The position numbers and the translations under genes were made by a program. The notes under the pieces were generated by a model. The model was not told where the DNA came from. It did no database searches and saw only the letters and a list, made by a program, of their open reading frames with translations. Below are positions 33,395-43,964 of a DNA stretch of 64,000 nt, one piece after another. Origin of the DNA: Athripsodes cinereus (Eukaryota > Arthropoda > Insecta > Trichoptera > Leptoceridae); the NCBI GenBank assembly GCA_947579605.1, contig OX388321.1, positions 10,195,427 through 10,259,426 of the forward strand. Direction: 5' to 3'. Numbering within the stretch: the stretch's first letter is position 1; every line of letters starts with the position of its first letter.

Positions 33395-33660
33395 ATCATA
33401 CCATCATGACATTTCTCACAAGTAGTGTAACCAGTGATTCAACTGCGTGCAATAAACGTGCAAATCGTCCTCTCCGTACTAAAAAGGTAAAATTTATTCA
33501 TGATGTGTATTGTGCTGTGTCTCATGCTGCTCCACTGAAATTGTTAAATGTCTTATAAGTATGGGATGTGTTACAAATACCCACCTATTACAGGGCTCCT
33601 GAAACCTTATAGAAAAGAGTGAGAGACCTAAATTCTCTGCCGGAAATTTCATGGGGCCTA
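33395..33660 (-). repeat. Repeat C copy with long 5' extension
   Basis: ATACCATCATGACATTTCTC ACAAG, TGCAATAAACGTGCAAATCG TCCTCTCCG, CCACCTATTACAGGGCTCCT and GAGTGAGAGACCTAAATTCT CTGCCGG follow the family order, showing that the repeat extends past the GACACTCGAAAACT block. Confidence 0.6.
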
Positions 33661-35085
33661 TTTATGTTATCTTTTTCTGTGTAAAAGTTGGTAACCTTAA
33701 ATAGGAGAAACACAAATATTTAATAATTTACGTAAGCTGTTCACGTAGGTATAAAATATAATTTATTTAATATTCAAATGGAAGAATTTTGGGAACGTCC
33801 TCAACTATTTTACCTTTCAAACCCGGAGGCGTTATAGAATTCAAATTTGAAAATACTTCAAACAAACCACTGCTAAACGATGGATGAGCTAGATAGAAAT
33901 ATTATATCTTTCTCTCTCTCTCTAATTGAATTCTTCATAGCATCCTCTTCTGTTTTCAGCATTGTATATTGTTCTGTAGACTGAAAGATCTATGGTCTGC
34001 TTTCCCTGGTCCATCCATCTCATTGCAATTCTTTCTTTAGTATCTCTATTATAATATTTTATTCTATGCTTAGAACATTTAATATTTTTTTTATTGTTTA
34101 ACCTAATTTGGGCACAACGTAGAGATGACAAAACCAATAAGACATCTCGATTGGAGAACCATGCCTACACAATGTAACATTGAGCAAGGCGTCCCAATAC
34201 TTACGAATTGGCTCTAGGCTGGCTTAAGTATGTTTAGAGGTCATCTATTTGTTCCAGAGTTATCATTTCACTTACAAATTAATTTTCTTTAACAATTTTC
34301 AATAATACTGTGTGTTCAATAGCGCTGTATTATCATCGCAGAAGACAGAGATGTTTAAAGAGGTTAAATAATAAATATTCAACTATAGAGAGAACATAAC
34401 AGGTGTTGGTGATATAATATTTATGGCATCAGTGATTTCATCACTCGGTACAGTACTATTATAGAACGTAATTTGAATTCACTTAAGAATGCACTATGAA
34501 CATAGCAGTGTGTTTAACAAATAGTCATTATAACTTCTCAAAATAATGGTTTATGGTTATCGAGTTATTTTTGACAATATTTTCTAACCAACATAGCGCA
34601 TTATAATAAATATTTGACCAATTTTGTCAGACAATATTTCTTTTCCTGAAAAATGATTTATAGGACAAAATATAAAATTTAAACAAATTATAAAATAACT
34701 TTTTACATAATAATGTTTTTAATTTAAATGCCTGTGTTAATATCATTTGAAACATTCATTTTTCAGAATGACATAAATGCACATGTATTGTGTTAATTAT
34801 TTGATGACAGTTCGCCATTTTTATGGGAAAAAATCGCTTAGGATTAGAAAAAAAATTGTTCTATATTTTGAATCTTTCTATGAAATCCTAACTTTCAGAT
34901 AGTCAGTTGTTATTTAAAATTATCTCAAACTTTCGTTTCAGTATATCGTGTAGAACAATGCAAAATTTATTTAGACTGAAAATATATTTAGCCGTGAAAA
35001 CTTTAAGTAACACGGTTATTATTACATCTCTCACGCATAATGTCTCCTGATGATTATAATAAAAATAATAATACATTTATAACAA
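33661..35085. other. AT-rich intergenic stretch
   Basis: A CT microsatellite lies at about 33909-33922. A 71-codon minus ORF (33922-34137) has no recognised family. A phrase CTTACGAATTGGCTCTAGGCTGGCTTAAG-like (34202 region) recurs near 59090, suggesting an unclassified old repeat. Confidence 0.4.
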
Positions 35086-35089
35086 CAGA

Positions 35090-35295
35090 GTTTCAATAAA
35101 ATTCCCGCATCTGTCACGTGACACACATACACACAAGATGGCGGACCTTCTGGTGGTGAGCGGCGAGTTCTTTTTTTGAAATTCGCGAATAGTTCGACCT
35201 CACCGGGTTTGTGTTGTCGTATTTATAGTGACCAGCGTCACAACCAGACCGTCGTCGTCGCTATAGTGTGTCGTAGTGTGTAGGATATATAACAT
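35090..35295 (+). promoter_or_regulatory. CpG-rich island, possible promoter and first exon
   Basis: In an AT-rich neighbourhood this patch has CACGTG, AAGATGGCGGAC, GCGGCGAG, TTCGCGAA and CGTCGTCGTCG. An ATG at 35139 sits in a strong context (A at -3, G at +4) and reads MADLLV before GTGAGC, a usable splice donor (unspliced it stops after 13 codons). CAAGATGGCGG is also a YY1-like motif seen at many promoters. No downstream exon was found, so this could be a 5' exon with a long intron or only an open promoter. Inference. Confidence 0.35.
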
Positions 35296-36039
35296 ACCTA
35301 ATATATAATATCTAATCATAGGTTAGGTATATAATGTTATTATTATTATTATTTTTGCGTGAGAGTGAGATGAAATATACTGAAGAATAATGTGTTAGAT
35401 TAGGATGGATAATATTTTAATGTTTATGAGAATGTTTATTATTGGGACAGGGGCGTTGACATTCATCGTGTTTGTTCCTACGTCCGATATTATGTTGCTA
35501 TGAAATTTATGTTTATAAATGTAGTTCTAGAGCGCTACACAGGCAATTATGTTACACCGCGATCACCAGCACCACTTACACTAACATTTCTGTACTTATT
35601 ATTATAATAACTAGACTACTACTCGTGTTTTTCGCGCAACACGTCATGGTCGGGCTGGTTTTTCATTATGTAATCACATCATGTTAAACAGGGATAGGAA
35701 AATTCTACTTCTCATGATTACAAAAACATAAAAATTTCATAATTATACTATTGTTTGATTGTGAAAGGGCAACAGGAGGGGCATTGTGTGAAGCGTTACG
35801 AAGGGCCAAAGGCCAATATTTTGCTGAAATGCACTAACTTGCACCAGCACGAATGATGCTCATGAATCTTGACTCTGTCTCTGAGGGAATGAAGAAAAAG
35901 AAAAAGATGAACCTTGTAAAAGACCTAGTCATATTTTATTAAAAAATAACATGAATAAATAAAATTGAACTATCTTTTTACTTTCATCGATTTTTCAACA
36001 TTCCTTTATGTTTGTAAGTACATATTGTATTGAATAATA
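35296..36039. other. AT-rich intergenic stretch
   Basis: Nothing supportable. If the patch at 35090-35295 is a first exon, this would be its intron. Confidence 0.4.
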
Positions 36040-36140
36040 ACAATGATTATGAATACACGATTCTAATAATCTTTTTTGAAGGAGGCTATTATTGTAAACA
36101 ATGTACAGTGAAGAATAAAATAAATAAATAAATAAATAAA
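36040..36140 (+). repeat. LINE 3' terminus with (AAAT)n tail
   Basis: CAATGTACAGTGAAGAATAA AATAAATAAATAAATAAAT matches bases 1-44, so both are ends of one LINE family, here with about 60 further bases of UTR. Confidence 0.6.
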
Positions 36141-36699
36141 TTTGAATAAAAGTGTTGCCTTATGCAACTAGAAACGTGTTTGCTTTGAAAGTTTCGTTTC
36201 AAAGAACATGTTCTATTCCAAATTTGATTTGTATTTTTCAACTGTATTGTGTTGTGTAGTGCAGCCCTATGATAGATGAAGTTGTGCATCATTTGCATAC
36301 TAAGGTAGACATTACGTATAGATAAATACTGGTGAAAATTATTTATCTATGGATGCCATTGATAATTAGAAGTGATTGTCATTGATCAATACAACAGTGA
36401 ACAGTAGTGTAATATGTTTGTAGTTTTGTAGTTGTACCTGTAGGTATATATTGTTATTATTATGTCATTTTATATGATTGATCACAGATCATATTGTACT
36501 GTCACTGCATTACCCAATGAGGGACAACGACAAAATAATGTGTCGATAGATTTCAAATTTGCGTGAGTTGCAAATAAAATTGGTGGATTATGAAAATTGT
36601 TTCGGTGGTGTTATGGCGTAGTATCATTGTCATGTTTCTGTAAATTTTCGAGTGTACTGTGAAAAGCGGGTATTGGTGGTTAATCATCCCTGGTAAGGC

Positions 36700-37205
36700 A
36701 TTTATCATCTTCAATTTATCGTTGAAGTATGCCACCCAACTTTTATTTGCACAGAGAAAGCGACTTGAATATTTACTACTACTACTATACCACAACGGGA
36801 AATTCCACAAGTGGGGTAGCCAGCAGACCAGCTGCATAATAAATAAATACATAAATCTTTATACAGCTGTACTCTCCGAGCTAATATAAAATTAACGCGT
36901 TCAGGATGGGTGGCAAACCTCATCGCTGAATTTAAGATGTAAAATGTCTTAATTTTTCAAACACCTGTCTTTTATAGGCAATTCAAAAACTTACGAAGAA
37001 GAGTGGGAGACCAATTCTTTACCGGGTGTTACCGCACTTTGGTAAATGAGGAGAAAAGATATCCAAGATGGGTGACATACCTCATCGCTGAATCGAAGGT
37101 GTTAAATATCTTATTTATGATATTTTACACATCTACCTTTTACAGAATGCAAGAAAGTTAACTCAAAAAAGTGTAAAACCTATTCTCTGTTGAAGACTCC
37201 ACAGG
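36700..37205. repeat. Repeat C cluster: one plus, two minus pieces
   Basis: A plus-strand scrap (36705-36770: TTCAATTTATCGTTGAAGTA TGCCACCC) meets a minus copy head to head at TACTACTACTATACCACAAC (36775). That copy runs to about 37060 through CAAGTGGGGTAGCCAGCAGA, GGATGGGTGGCAAACCTCAT and TCTTTACCGGG. A second minus piece (37064-37205) starts AGATGGGTGACATACCTCAT. The cluster suggests insertion of repeat C into repeat C. Confidence 0.7.
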
Positions 37206-37239
37206 AATTATTATCTAGATTCTAGAAGAACATTTATGA

Positions 37240-37365
37240 ACGTAACATGACATGCATAGACAATTCGCATAGATCGAGCTAGTCCCAATGTCAGATATGA
37301 ATCTTGTATGTACTAACGCGGTAGGTAGGTACTAACGCGACGACACACATATACATGTATAATAT
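37240..37365 (-). repeat. SINE-B tail fragment
   Basis: GACAATTCGCATAGATCGAG CTAGTCCC, TATGAATCTTGTATGTACTA ACGCG and a local duplication of GTACTAACGCG identify SINE-B. The head is missing. Confidence 0.65.
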
Positions 37366-37684
37366 AATGTAGTATTTCTGAAGTTACCAAGTTTTTATTC
37401 ATCACCACAAACAGGAGGTATAATTTATATTTTATTTCCTGTTATCAGTTTTTACTATCGGAAACAGTGTACAAAATTAATTGCTTTTGTTATTACTACA
37501 TTGCAATTTATTTTTAAGTAAGTAAATAAGTAATCCACACATGCATCATTGGACACTTGGACAGTCGACCTAATTTTACACAAATAAATATCAAATCGAG
37601 TTTTTTAAATAGATATAGGTACAAGAGACGGGAAAGGAGGGGGGGGCTGTTTTTTTATTATGTTCCTATCACTCTTCGTCAGTA

Positions 37685-37686
<2 letters not shown>

Positions 37687-37768
<82 letters not shown>

Positions 37769-37921
37769 TATATCTGGGTTTTGTTATAAACCCAAATACA
37801 ACCTTATACACCTTCCACAGTAAGCTAAAAGCTTGTGTCGGGAGTTTGCCGGCACCTGGGATCGAACCGCCGACCCCTTGTTCATGAGGCCGAGACTCTA
37901 CCTCCAGGCTACCGACGAACT
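37687..37921 (-). mobile_element. SINE-A, full length with 75-base poly(A)
   Basis: A run of 75 T (37687-37761) is the poly(A) tail. Then come AAAGATATATCTGGGTTTTG, CACAGTAAGCTAAAAGCTTG TGTCG, CCGGCACCTGGGATCGAACC (B box complement) and TACCTCCAGGCTACCGACGA (A box complement). The very long pure tail suggests recent insertion. Confidence 0.9.
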
Positions 37922-38019
37922 CAAGTGCATGATGTGGCACTCTGTTTTTAATTAAAATAATCTACATTTGTTTCTCGTAATTTGAATTTATTTTGCGATA
38001 CACGGGAAACTATGGACAT

Positions 38020-38215
38020 GACTGGGTCGTATTTTGAGAATTTCCTATGATGGTTGACCAAAAAAAGTACTACTTGTAGACAAAAGAATTGTCCACAATG
38101 TATCCGAAGAAAGACGTCCCTCTTTCACAATACACTGCTCTCATGACAACTAAATCACAGGATAACAATGTCGTGAGAAGAGGTGACTCATTTGGCGCAA
38201 AGATATTCTTAATGA
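38020..38215 (+). pseudogene. Decayed LINE C-terminus
   Basis: GGGTCGTATTTTGAGAATTT CC, GACGTCCCTCTTTCACAATA CACTGCTCTCATGACAAC and AATGTCGTGAGAAGAGGTGA CTC match 60780-60940 of the LINE at 60507. Frames are broken. Confidence 0.7.
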
Positions 38216-38384
38216 AGGTACCTGGTTCCTGTCCTGCGTTCCAGGGAGGAGGAGCGATTTTATTTATTTTGAAAAACTTCACATCTACCTACATGACTTT
38301 TTAAAACAAAACCACATATATTGTTTTTCTGTTTATTATACATATAAGTGTCCCGTGGATCACCCAGAAAAAAAATTGCCTCCC

Positions 38385-38595
38385 ACACTTTTCCGTAAGT
38401 TTTCGGGTGTCCTGTAAAAGGCAGGCGTTCGAAAAAGACATTTGTTATTTTAAAATCAGGAATAAGTTTTTCCACTAATCCTGAATGTCTTAATTGTTTC
38501 TTGACACGGAGATGACAGCTTGCGTGTTTATTACATGCTGATGATCTACTAGCTACCTTACCAGTGGCATATGCCGTGATGGTATAGTAGTAGTG
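38385..38595 (+). repeat. Repeat C copy, long
   Basis: Starts CCGTAAGTTTTCGGGTGTCC TGTAAAAGGCAGGCGTTCGA, continues AATCCTGAATGTCTTAATTG, GGAGATGACAGCTTGCGTGT and ends ATGCCGTGATGGTATAGTAG TAG. Confidence 0.8.
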
Positions 38596-38689
38596 TAGTA
38601 TATAGATTTTTTTTTTATTATTTTATGCTAGGTAGGTACCTATATATAAAATTTGGTTCTCTGTTTGCTGTTTGGTCATTTGTTTTTTT

Positions 38690-38815
38690 TTTAATATTTA
38701 ATGACATATAATTTTGTTAGACTTGTCACTGTTGTATTTATAAATGTTATGTTTAATGTATTTTATCATGTAATAGGCTTATGCCGTGAATTTAAGTAAA
38801 TAAATAAATAAATAT
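38690..38815 (+). repeat. LINE 3' end with (AAAT)n tail
   Basis: TAATAGGCTTATGCCGTGAA TTTAAGTAAATAAATAAATA closely resembles the end at 5808-5850. No coding part. Confidence 0.65.
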
Positions 38816-39445
38816 TCGATTTAGTTAAAATTTTGCTGTCGATTTTATTTTTAATACCATCAGTTATTTTTAGCAGAGAGACACGTTGTTTGAGTCAATA
38901 TAGTGCGATGTATATTATGTATGTGTTGGCACAAATCATCCTCGTAGGATGCTATGCCATAAATGAAGGAAAAAAAAAAAAAAAAAAAAATATATATATT
39001 ACCTATGTATGTACTTACTAAGTATATAATTATGTACTACATATTAATATTAACTCAGTCGCTGATGTCAATCTGAGGATTCTTCTTACGTAGTCTAGAA
39101 AGTAATCTGCGTGCCAAAACCTACTAAAATACTTTTATGCCTATACACTGATACTACATGAGTAACTAGGTGCATGAAATTATCGAAGGGACGCGTCATA
39201 ATGGTTCAAGTTAATATCACTTATTCCATATAAAATAACATTGTTTTTAGTTCTGTTATGAAATAATGATTCAACGCATATATACCTATCTATAATTGAT
39301 GAATTTAACTGTCAAAATAGTCTAACATGAATAAAAAACAATTCTAATTTCGTATTCTCTTGGTTTTTTTTTGTTAAACTCCATATTAATCAAAAATCAT
39401 AATATACCTAATTATTTAGATTCACAAGTAGGTACCTACTTTATT
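38816..39445. other. AT-rich intergenic stretch
   Basis: A 19-A run at about 38970. Nothing else was seen. Confidence 0.45.
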
Positions 39446-39449
39446 TTTT

Positions 39450-39530
39450 GTTCAACTAGTTTGAAAAAGACATTAAATGTCGAAACTTGAATCACTTTAA
39501 TAAAGCGCTATTCAAACTAAATATTTTATT
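39450..39530 (+). repeat. PLE-like hammerhead remnant
   Basis: TTTGAAAAAGACATTAAATG TCGAAAC gives a GACAT/ATGTC stem immediately before CGAAAC, preceded by a degenerate core (TTTGAAAA). It fits the hammerhead-like pattern seen elsewhere in the window but the first half of the core is mutated. Confidence 0.4.
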
Positions 39531-39545
39531 TTTGGGTTGAAATTT

Positions 39546-39584
39546 CTTTTTAAGAGATAAACTTCTTTTTTATCTCTTAAAAAG
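39546..39584. repeat. Perfect 16-bp hairpin
   Basis: CTTTTTAAGAGATAAA (39546-39561) pairs perfectly with 39569-39584 around a 7-base loop, directly before the LINE fragment at 39586. Confidence 0.8.
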
Positions 39585-39585
39585 G

Positions 39586-39835
39586 CTATATTTGGCTGAG
39601 AGGAATGGTGCTCGGAGACGCGGACGTCCGAGGATTAAATGGCAAGATCATTCAAATCAAATCCTACAGGACGGTCACGTGTTGAGCACATTGAACAAGA
39701 GAGCATGCATGAGGAATTGTATGACAGTGACGGAAGCGAAAGATGTATGCAAGGAAAGAAGGAAGTGGCGCTCGATCCTTTCTGCCTACCCCGCAAGGGA
39801 AGCTGCGCGATGGTATGTATGTATAACTTCTTTTT
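39586..39835 (+). pseudogene. RTE-type LINE C-terminal fragment
   Basis: The frame reads LAERNGARRRGRPRIKWQDH, LQDGHVLSTLNKRACMRNCM, TVTEAKDVCKERRKWRSILS and AYPAREAARW. It is the same C-terminus as 50298-50558 (GRPR..W..H, RRACMRNCM, VCK.R..WR..LSAYP). 5'-truncated; the local (GTAT)n tail replaces (TATAG)n. Confidence 0.8.
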
Positions 39836-40082
39836 AACTTATTTTATCCACCGTAACTTGGGTCTTATCTAGACCTCGTTAAAGAGTTCAAAGAGCCGAA
39901 TGCGGTTTGCCGCACCCTGATCTATGGCATCACCACGTAACCTCCCTCTGGCTTCTCCAAATCTGGTGTTATCATAATTATTCAAACCGTATACCATATT
40001 TCATGCGCCTATTGGAATGCGACCATTGATCAAGAAATACTAAATAATTTGCATTGAACCTTAACTATAAACATCAAAAACA

Positions 40083-40295
40083 TAACATGACAATTCACAC
40101 AGATCGAATTAGTCCCAAACTAAGATATGAATCTTGTATTATGGGTACTAACGAGACGATACGCATACGATGCACTAAATAAATATACATGTAACACCAA
40201 GACCCATGACAATTTGAAAAAAGCCATTCTTCATTTCGGGAAATTGTACCCGGGACCTTGTGACTCAAGGGACAGAGCGTTACGCCATATAGGTA
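40083..40295 (-). mobile_element. SINE-B copy
   Basis: ACATGACAATTCACACAGAT CGAATTAG, CCATGACAATTTGAAAAAAG CC, CGGGACCTTGTGACTCAAGG and a degraded head (AGCGTTACGCC) show a nearly complete SINE-B with a mutated B box. Confidence 0.75.
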
Positions 40296-40339
40296 CACAA
40301 ATATTTAATTACACTTAATAATATAATATAGTTACAACC

Positions 40340-40416
40340 TTATACACTGTGAAAGGTGTATAAGGTTGTATTTGGGTTTATAACAAAAACCCAGATATAT
40401 CTTATTTAAAAAAAAA
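40340..40416 (+). repeat. SINE-A 3' fragment
   Basis: CACTGTGAAAGGTGTATAAG GTTGTATTTGGGTTTATAAC and CCCAGATATATCTTATTTAA with an A tail. No tRNA head. Confidence 0.75.
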
Positions 40417-40767
40417 TATATATAACATGTTTATTACTTACTTACTCATCATGTATTTTTAACAAAGCATTACATACTATTATTATTATAATAGGTATAT
40501 TTACATATTATAATAGGTATATTTACATTATTATAATACTAGGTATATGATTGATTGTGTGATGAATGTCATGTTGTAAGTACAATATTTTGACAATGTT
40601 GTTTCTCACACACATGATGATTGTACATAATACAACAGCTGATGATTTATAAGAATATTAGTCACGGTAATACGATTGCATAGTACAAATAGTAGATTTA
40701 AACTAGCTTTAAACTCAGCTTTGCTTGCGATATAGAAAATAATTAATATGGACATATGTACATATGA

Positions 40768-41022
40768 CGACCGGTGTGGCGTGGAGGCTAACGCACTTGC
40801 CTTTGAGTCACGAGGTCCCGGGTTCGATTTCCGGCCAGGGCAAAATGAAGAATGACCTTTTTCAGATTGTCCTGGGTCTGGGTGTTACATGCATATGTGT
40901 TTAGTATATGTGTATCGTCGTGTTAGTACCCATAGTACAAGATTCATATCTTAGTTTGGGACTAGCTCGGTCTGTGTGAATTTTCTATACATGTTATGTT
41001 ATACATGTTATGTTGTGTTATA
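40768..41022 (+). mobile_element. SINE-B, best full-length copy
   Basis: The head carries GTGTGGCGTGGAGGCTAACG (A-box region) and AGGTCCCGGGTTCGATTTCC (B box). The body has GGGCAAAATGAAGAATGACC, AGATTGTCCTGGGTCTGGGT and GGACTAGCTCGGTCTGTGTG, then an ACATGTTATGTT repeated tail. tRNA-derived; probably Pol III transcribed and LINE-mobilised. Confidence 0.9.
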
Positions 41023-41067
41023 TATATACGTACATATGTCCATATTTATTATTTTCTATATATATCT

Positions 41068-41215
41068 ATATATGTATTCACTGTGCAGGTGTTAAAATAG
41101 TAGAATTCCATAATCAAATAGTAAAACAAATGTTTTTTTCTACTATACCTTCTTTTTGAGAGGACATTATCAAACTTTCTTATAAGGAATCTTAGGGATA
41201 GACGTCTCTATATAT
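41068..41215. repeat. Degenerate PLE-like hairpin
   Basis: CACTGTGCAGGTGTTAAAAT AGTAGAATTCCATAATC matches the long end of the PLE copies (reverse orientation). TTTTTCTACTATACC, GAGAGGACATTATC and GATAGACGTCTCTATA follow. Heavily mutated. Confidence 0.55.
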
Positions 41216-41271
41216 ATTAAAATATATGGTAGGAAAAAAGTTGTATTATTTCATTATACATATTTACTTTA

Positions 41272-41412
41272 CTTGTCCTATCGCTTGGTGTGTAGGGAAA
41301 CCTTCACCCGTGTGGGTTGGGTCGTATCCTCTAAGATTTTGGCTCCAGCTCTGACAGCCAGTTCACCGCTTCCGACCTTGCTTCATGAATGTCCTGCAGG
41401 TCCCCGCTGATT
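41272..41412 (-). pseudogene. LINE C-terminal scrap (relative of 8668)
   Basis: On the minus strand the frame reads SGDLQDIHEARSEAVNWLSE LEPKS then stop, parallel to REIHDASEAAVRWLSELEVR in the fragment at 8695. The zinc knuckle is missing. Confidence 0.65.
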
Positions 41413-41414
41413 TT

Positions 41415-42335
41415 TTTTAAAATAAATAAATTCAGGGAAAGAAATCACTACCAGCCTACGAAGATATATTTCACCCACCTCCTAAAAGGCTTGAATCGCG
41501 AAAACCAATTTGGACGGTCAATTCTGGGGAACTTGACATGAAAAAAATATATAGTGAGAGTTCATAGCATAAAGGTTGTTAGTTAGTACATAACATGTCT
41601 AGTAGATCACTTTAAATAATATACAAACAAACATTGAGCCGCGTAAAAATATTTATGTGAACGGAGAACAATTTTAAAGTTGTACCCCGAGTAATTTGCA
41701 TACCCACCTTTTGTAGCCTGTTAATAGATGAACCTTTTATTCAAAATGTATACCTAGGTGTTCCAGTGCTGATGCGCAGTACTAGGAGGAGGTAAATAGT
41801 TTCTATTAAGCACGTAAATACATAATTATGATAGTATGGTTATTGTATTATCTCAATCTTTGCATGCTGTCATAGAACAGTGATGCCTATGTTAATGTTT
41901 TCATTATTTTCTATACAAAGTTATAATAATGGTTATAAATCTGAGTCATTCTGAGAGTTCATTTCCTTACACATTTTATATTTATTATAATGTTAAGTGT
42001 AAATATCATCACGATATTTTATTTTATTTTTATCACCTAATTGTAAGATGGTCAGTAAACAAACATACAGGTCATCATCTCCATGCCATGATATTTAAAA
42101 AAGGTGGCATGTTCGACATACACCAATTATTGTTGTTGACTATCTGCCTAAAACAGGACACCCAAAAACTTTGTAGATAAGATTGATTAGATATATTTTA
42201 TTACAAGTAATCCACGAATCAAACACGTTATTTTGGTTCATTTAAAGCTTCTTTGAATTGAGTTATTCTGTTACAGTAGCTATAGAAAAAATAATTTAGC
42301 CTAAGTAGGTATACACTTTTATTGTATGAGGAAAT
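41415..42335. other. AT-rich stretch with diverged repeat C
   Basis: At 42040-42178 TCATCATCTCCATGCCATGA and CCTAAAACAGGACACCCAAA AACT recall repeat C (minus). Nothing else was seen. Confidence 0.4.
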
Positions 42336-42340
42336 AATAA

Positions 42341-43300
42341 AAAAACACATCGGACAAATTAATATTAATAAATAATTCTATACTACATAAAATTATAATA
42401 CAGGCCGATAAAAATCATACACCTTTAAATTTAAATGACGAAACAGTAGGTCCGCGATTAAACTATTTAAATATTTTGTTAGAATCTTGGGGTAGGAAGG
42501 AACTTCATGCTAGACACCTCAATGATCTCAACCAATCTTATGTTGACAAATATGCGTCAAACAGGTGGTTGACCATTGGGGAATTGTATGGGGAAACCGA
42601 GGGTTTTATGCTAGCAATTCAAGATCAGGTAATAAATACAAAAATTTATCAAAAATATATCATAAAAAATCAAAATATAATTGATGATTCGTGTAGGAAA
42701 TGTCTGGCCAAACCGGAAACAATTCAACACATTGTTTCGGGTTGTTCCACTCTCGCTCAAACTGAGTATACCAATAGACATAATCATGTCGCAAAAATAA
42801 TACATCAAAATTTAGCAATTAAACATAATCTTTTAAACTCACAAATAGTAATTCCTTATTACAAATACAACCCGGAACCGGTTTTAGAAAATCAAAATTA
42901 CAGGCTCTATTGTGATAAAACCATAATAACAGATAGACAAATACATCATAATAGACCCGATTTAGTATTACATGATAAACGTAATAAAATAACGTACCTA
43001 ATAGACATCGCTATTCCAAATACACATAATATACAAACAACCGTCGCAGAAAAAATACGTAAATATACAGAACTAGCAGGAGAAATAAAAAATATTTGGC
43101 ATTCCAGATCCGTTTATATAATACCTTTAGTCATGTCAGCTACAGGGGTAACTCCGAAATCTTTAATAAATAATTTACAAAAATTAGATTTACCGGTTAA
43201 TTTGTATATTAAAATTCAAAAATCTATTATAATAAATACTTGTAATATTGTAAAAAAGTTTTTGAACACAGATATTTCAGGCACAATGCTGGTATTTTGA
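42341..43300 (+). pseudogene. R2-type LINE C-terminus: zinc knuckle and REL endonuclease
   Basis: The frame is open from 42341 with no ATG needed and includes QADKNHTPLNLNDE. Residues below count from 42476. A C-x2-C-x8-H-x4-C knuckle (C73, C76, H85, C90) is followed by RHNHVAKIIHQ, then VLENQNYRLY, RPD (160-162) and LIDIAIPNT with D177, a PD-x14-D restriction-like endonuclease core as in R2/R4-type elements. The end is LVMSATGVTPKSL and KSIIINTCNIVKKFL. RT and N-terminal DNA-binding regions are missing, so the copy is 5'-truncated but free of stops. Such elements are usually site-specific, yet no target gene is seen here. Confidence 0.75.
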
Positions 43301-43960
43301 TCCCGCCTTTTGAGCCTAATCCTTTGATATCCTGTATATCTGGATATGTGAATTTTTCCCGGCATTAGACTGTTAAGTTTTTGTGTGACCATGACTGATC
43401 ATATGGAGACTTATCTGGTTGTATAATGCTGAGAAGTGTGGATGGCAATTCTGCCGCCGCGTATAAAATATATACATGACGCAGGTACGTTATAGTTTTA
43501 TACGACATAATAATTATATAACGACATATTTTATGACGTCATAGGTGCATATTATATTTTTCTTATGATTTTATTAAGTAATTGATAAGATATATAAATA
43601 AAAACATTATATTTGTACGGTTTTCAAAACAGTACATGGACGACAGGTTATTATTTACTCGGACAACTGAGAAATTACGTGGGAATATTATGTATGTACC
43701 AGTACCTATATTCAATATAATGGCTGGTATATAAATAGATTAGCTATTTTTATTACCATGACATATACTCGCTTATATAAAATATATAAAAGAGTATCTA
43801 AGTAATTACTTATAGTAGTATATAATATCTATTCTGTTCCTGTAAACATGTGCATACAACGATTATATTGAAAGAATTTATTATACTCAGCCTCTTCTGA
43901 TTCTGTGTAGAAAGAAGATCGAATGACTTATCATACCCATGTTCTTATAATTTTTTTATA
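43301..43960. other. LINE 3' UTR and AT-rich sequence
   Basis: The first 150 bases may be the 3' UTR of the R2-type LINE (GGCAATTCTGCCGCCGCG). No further features. Confidence 0.45.
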
Positions 43961-43964
43961 TTAT

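Noticed and set aside
33922..34137. 71-codon minus ORF thought to be a LINE linker
   Set aside because: Basic composition is suggestive but no diagnostic LINE motif was found.
40768..40845. Functional tRNA gene
   Set aside because: Same reasoning: tRNA-like head of SINE-B.
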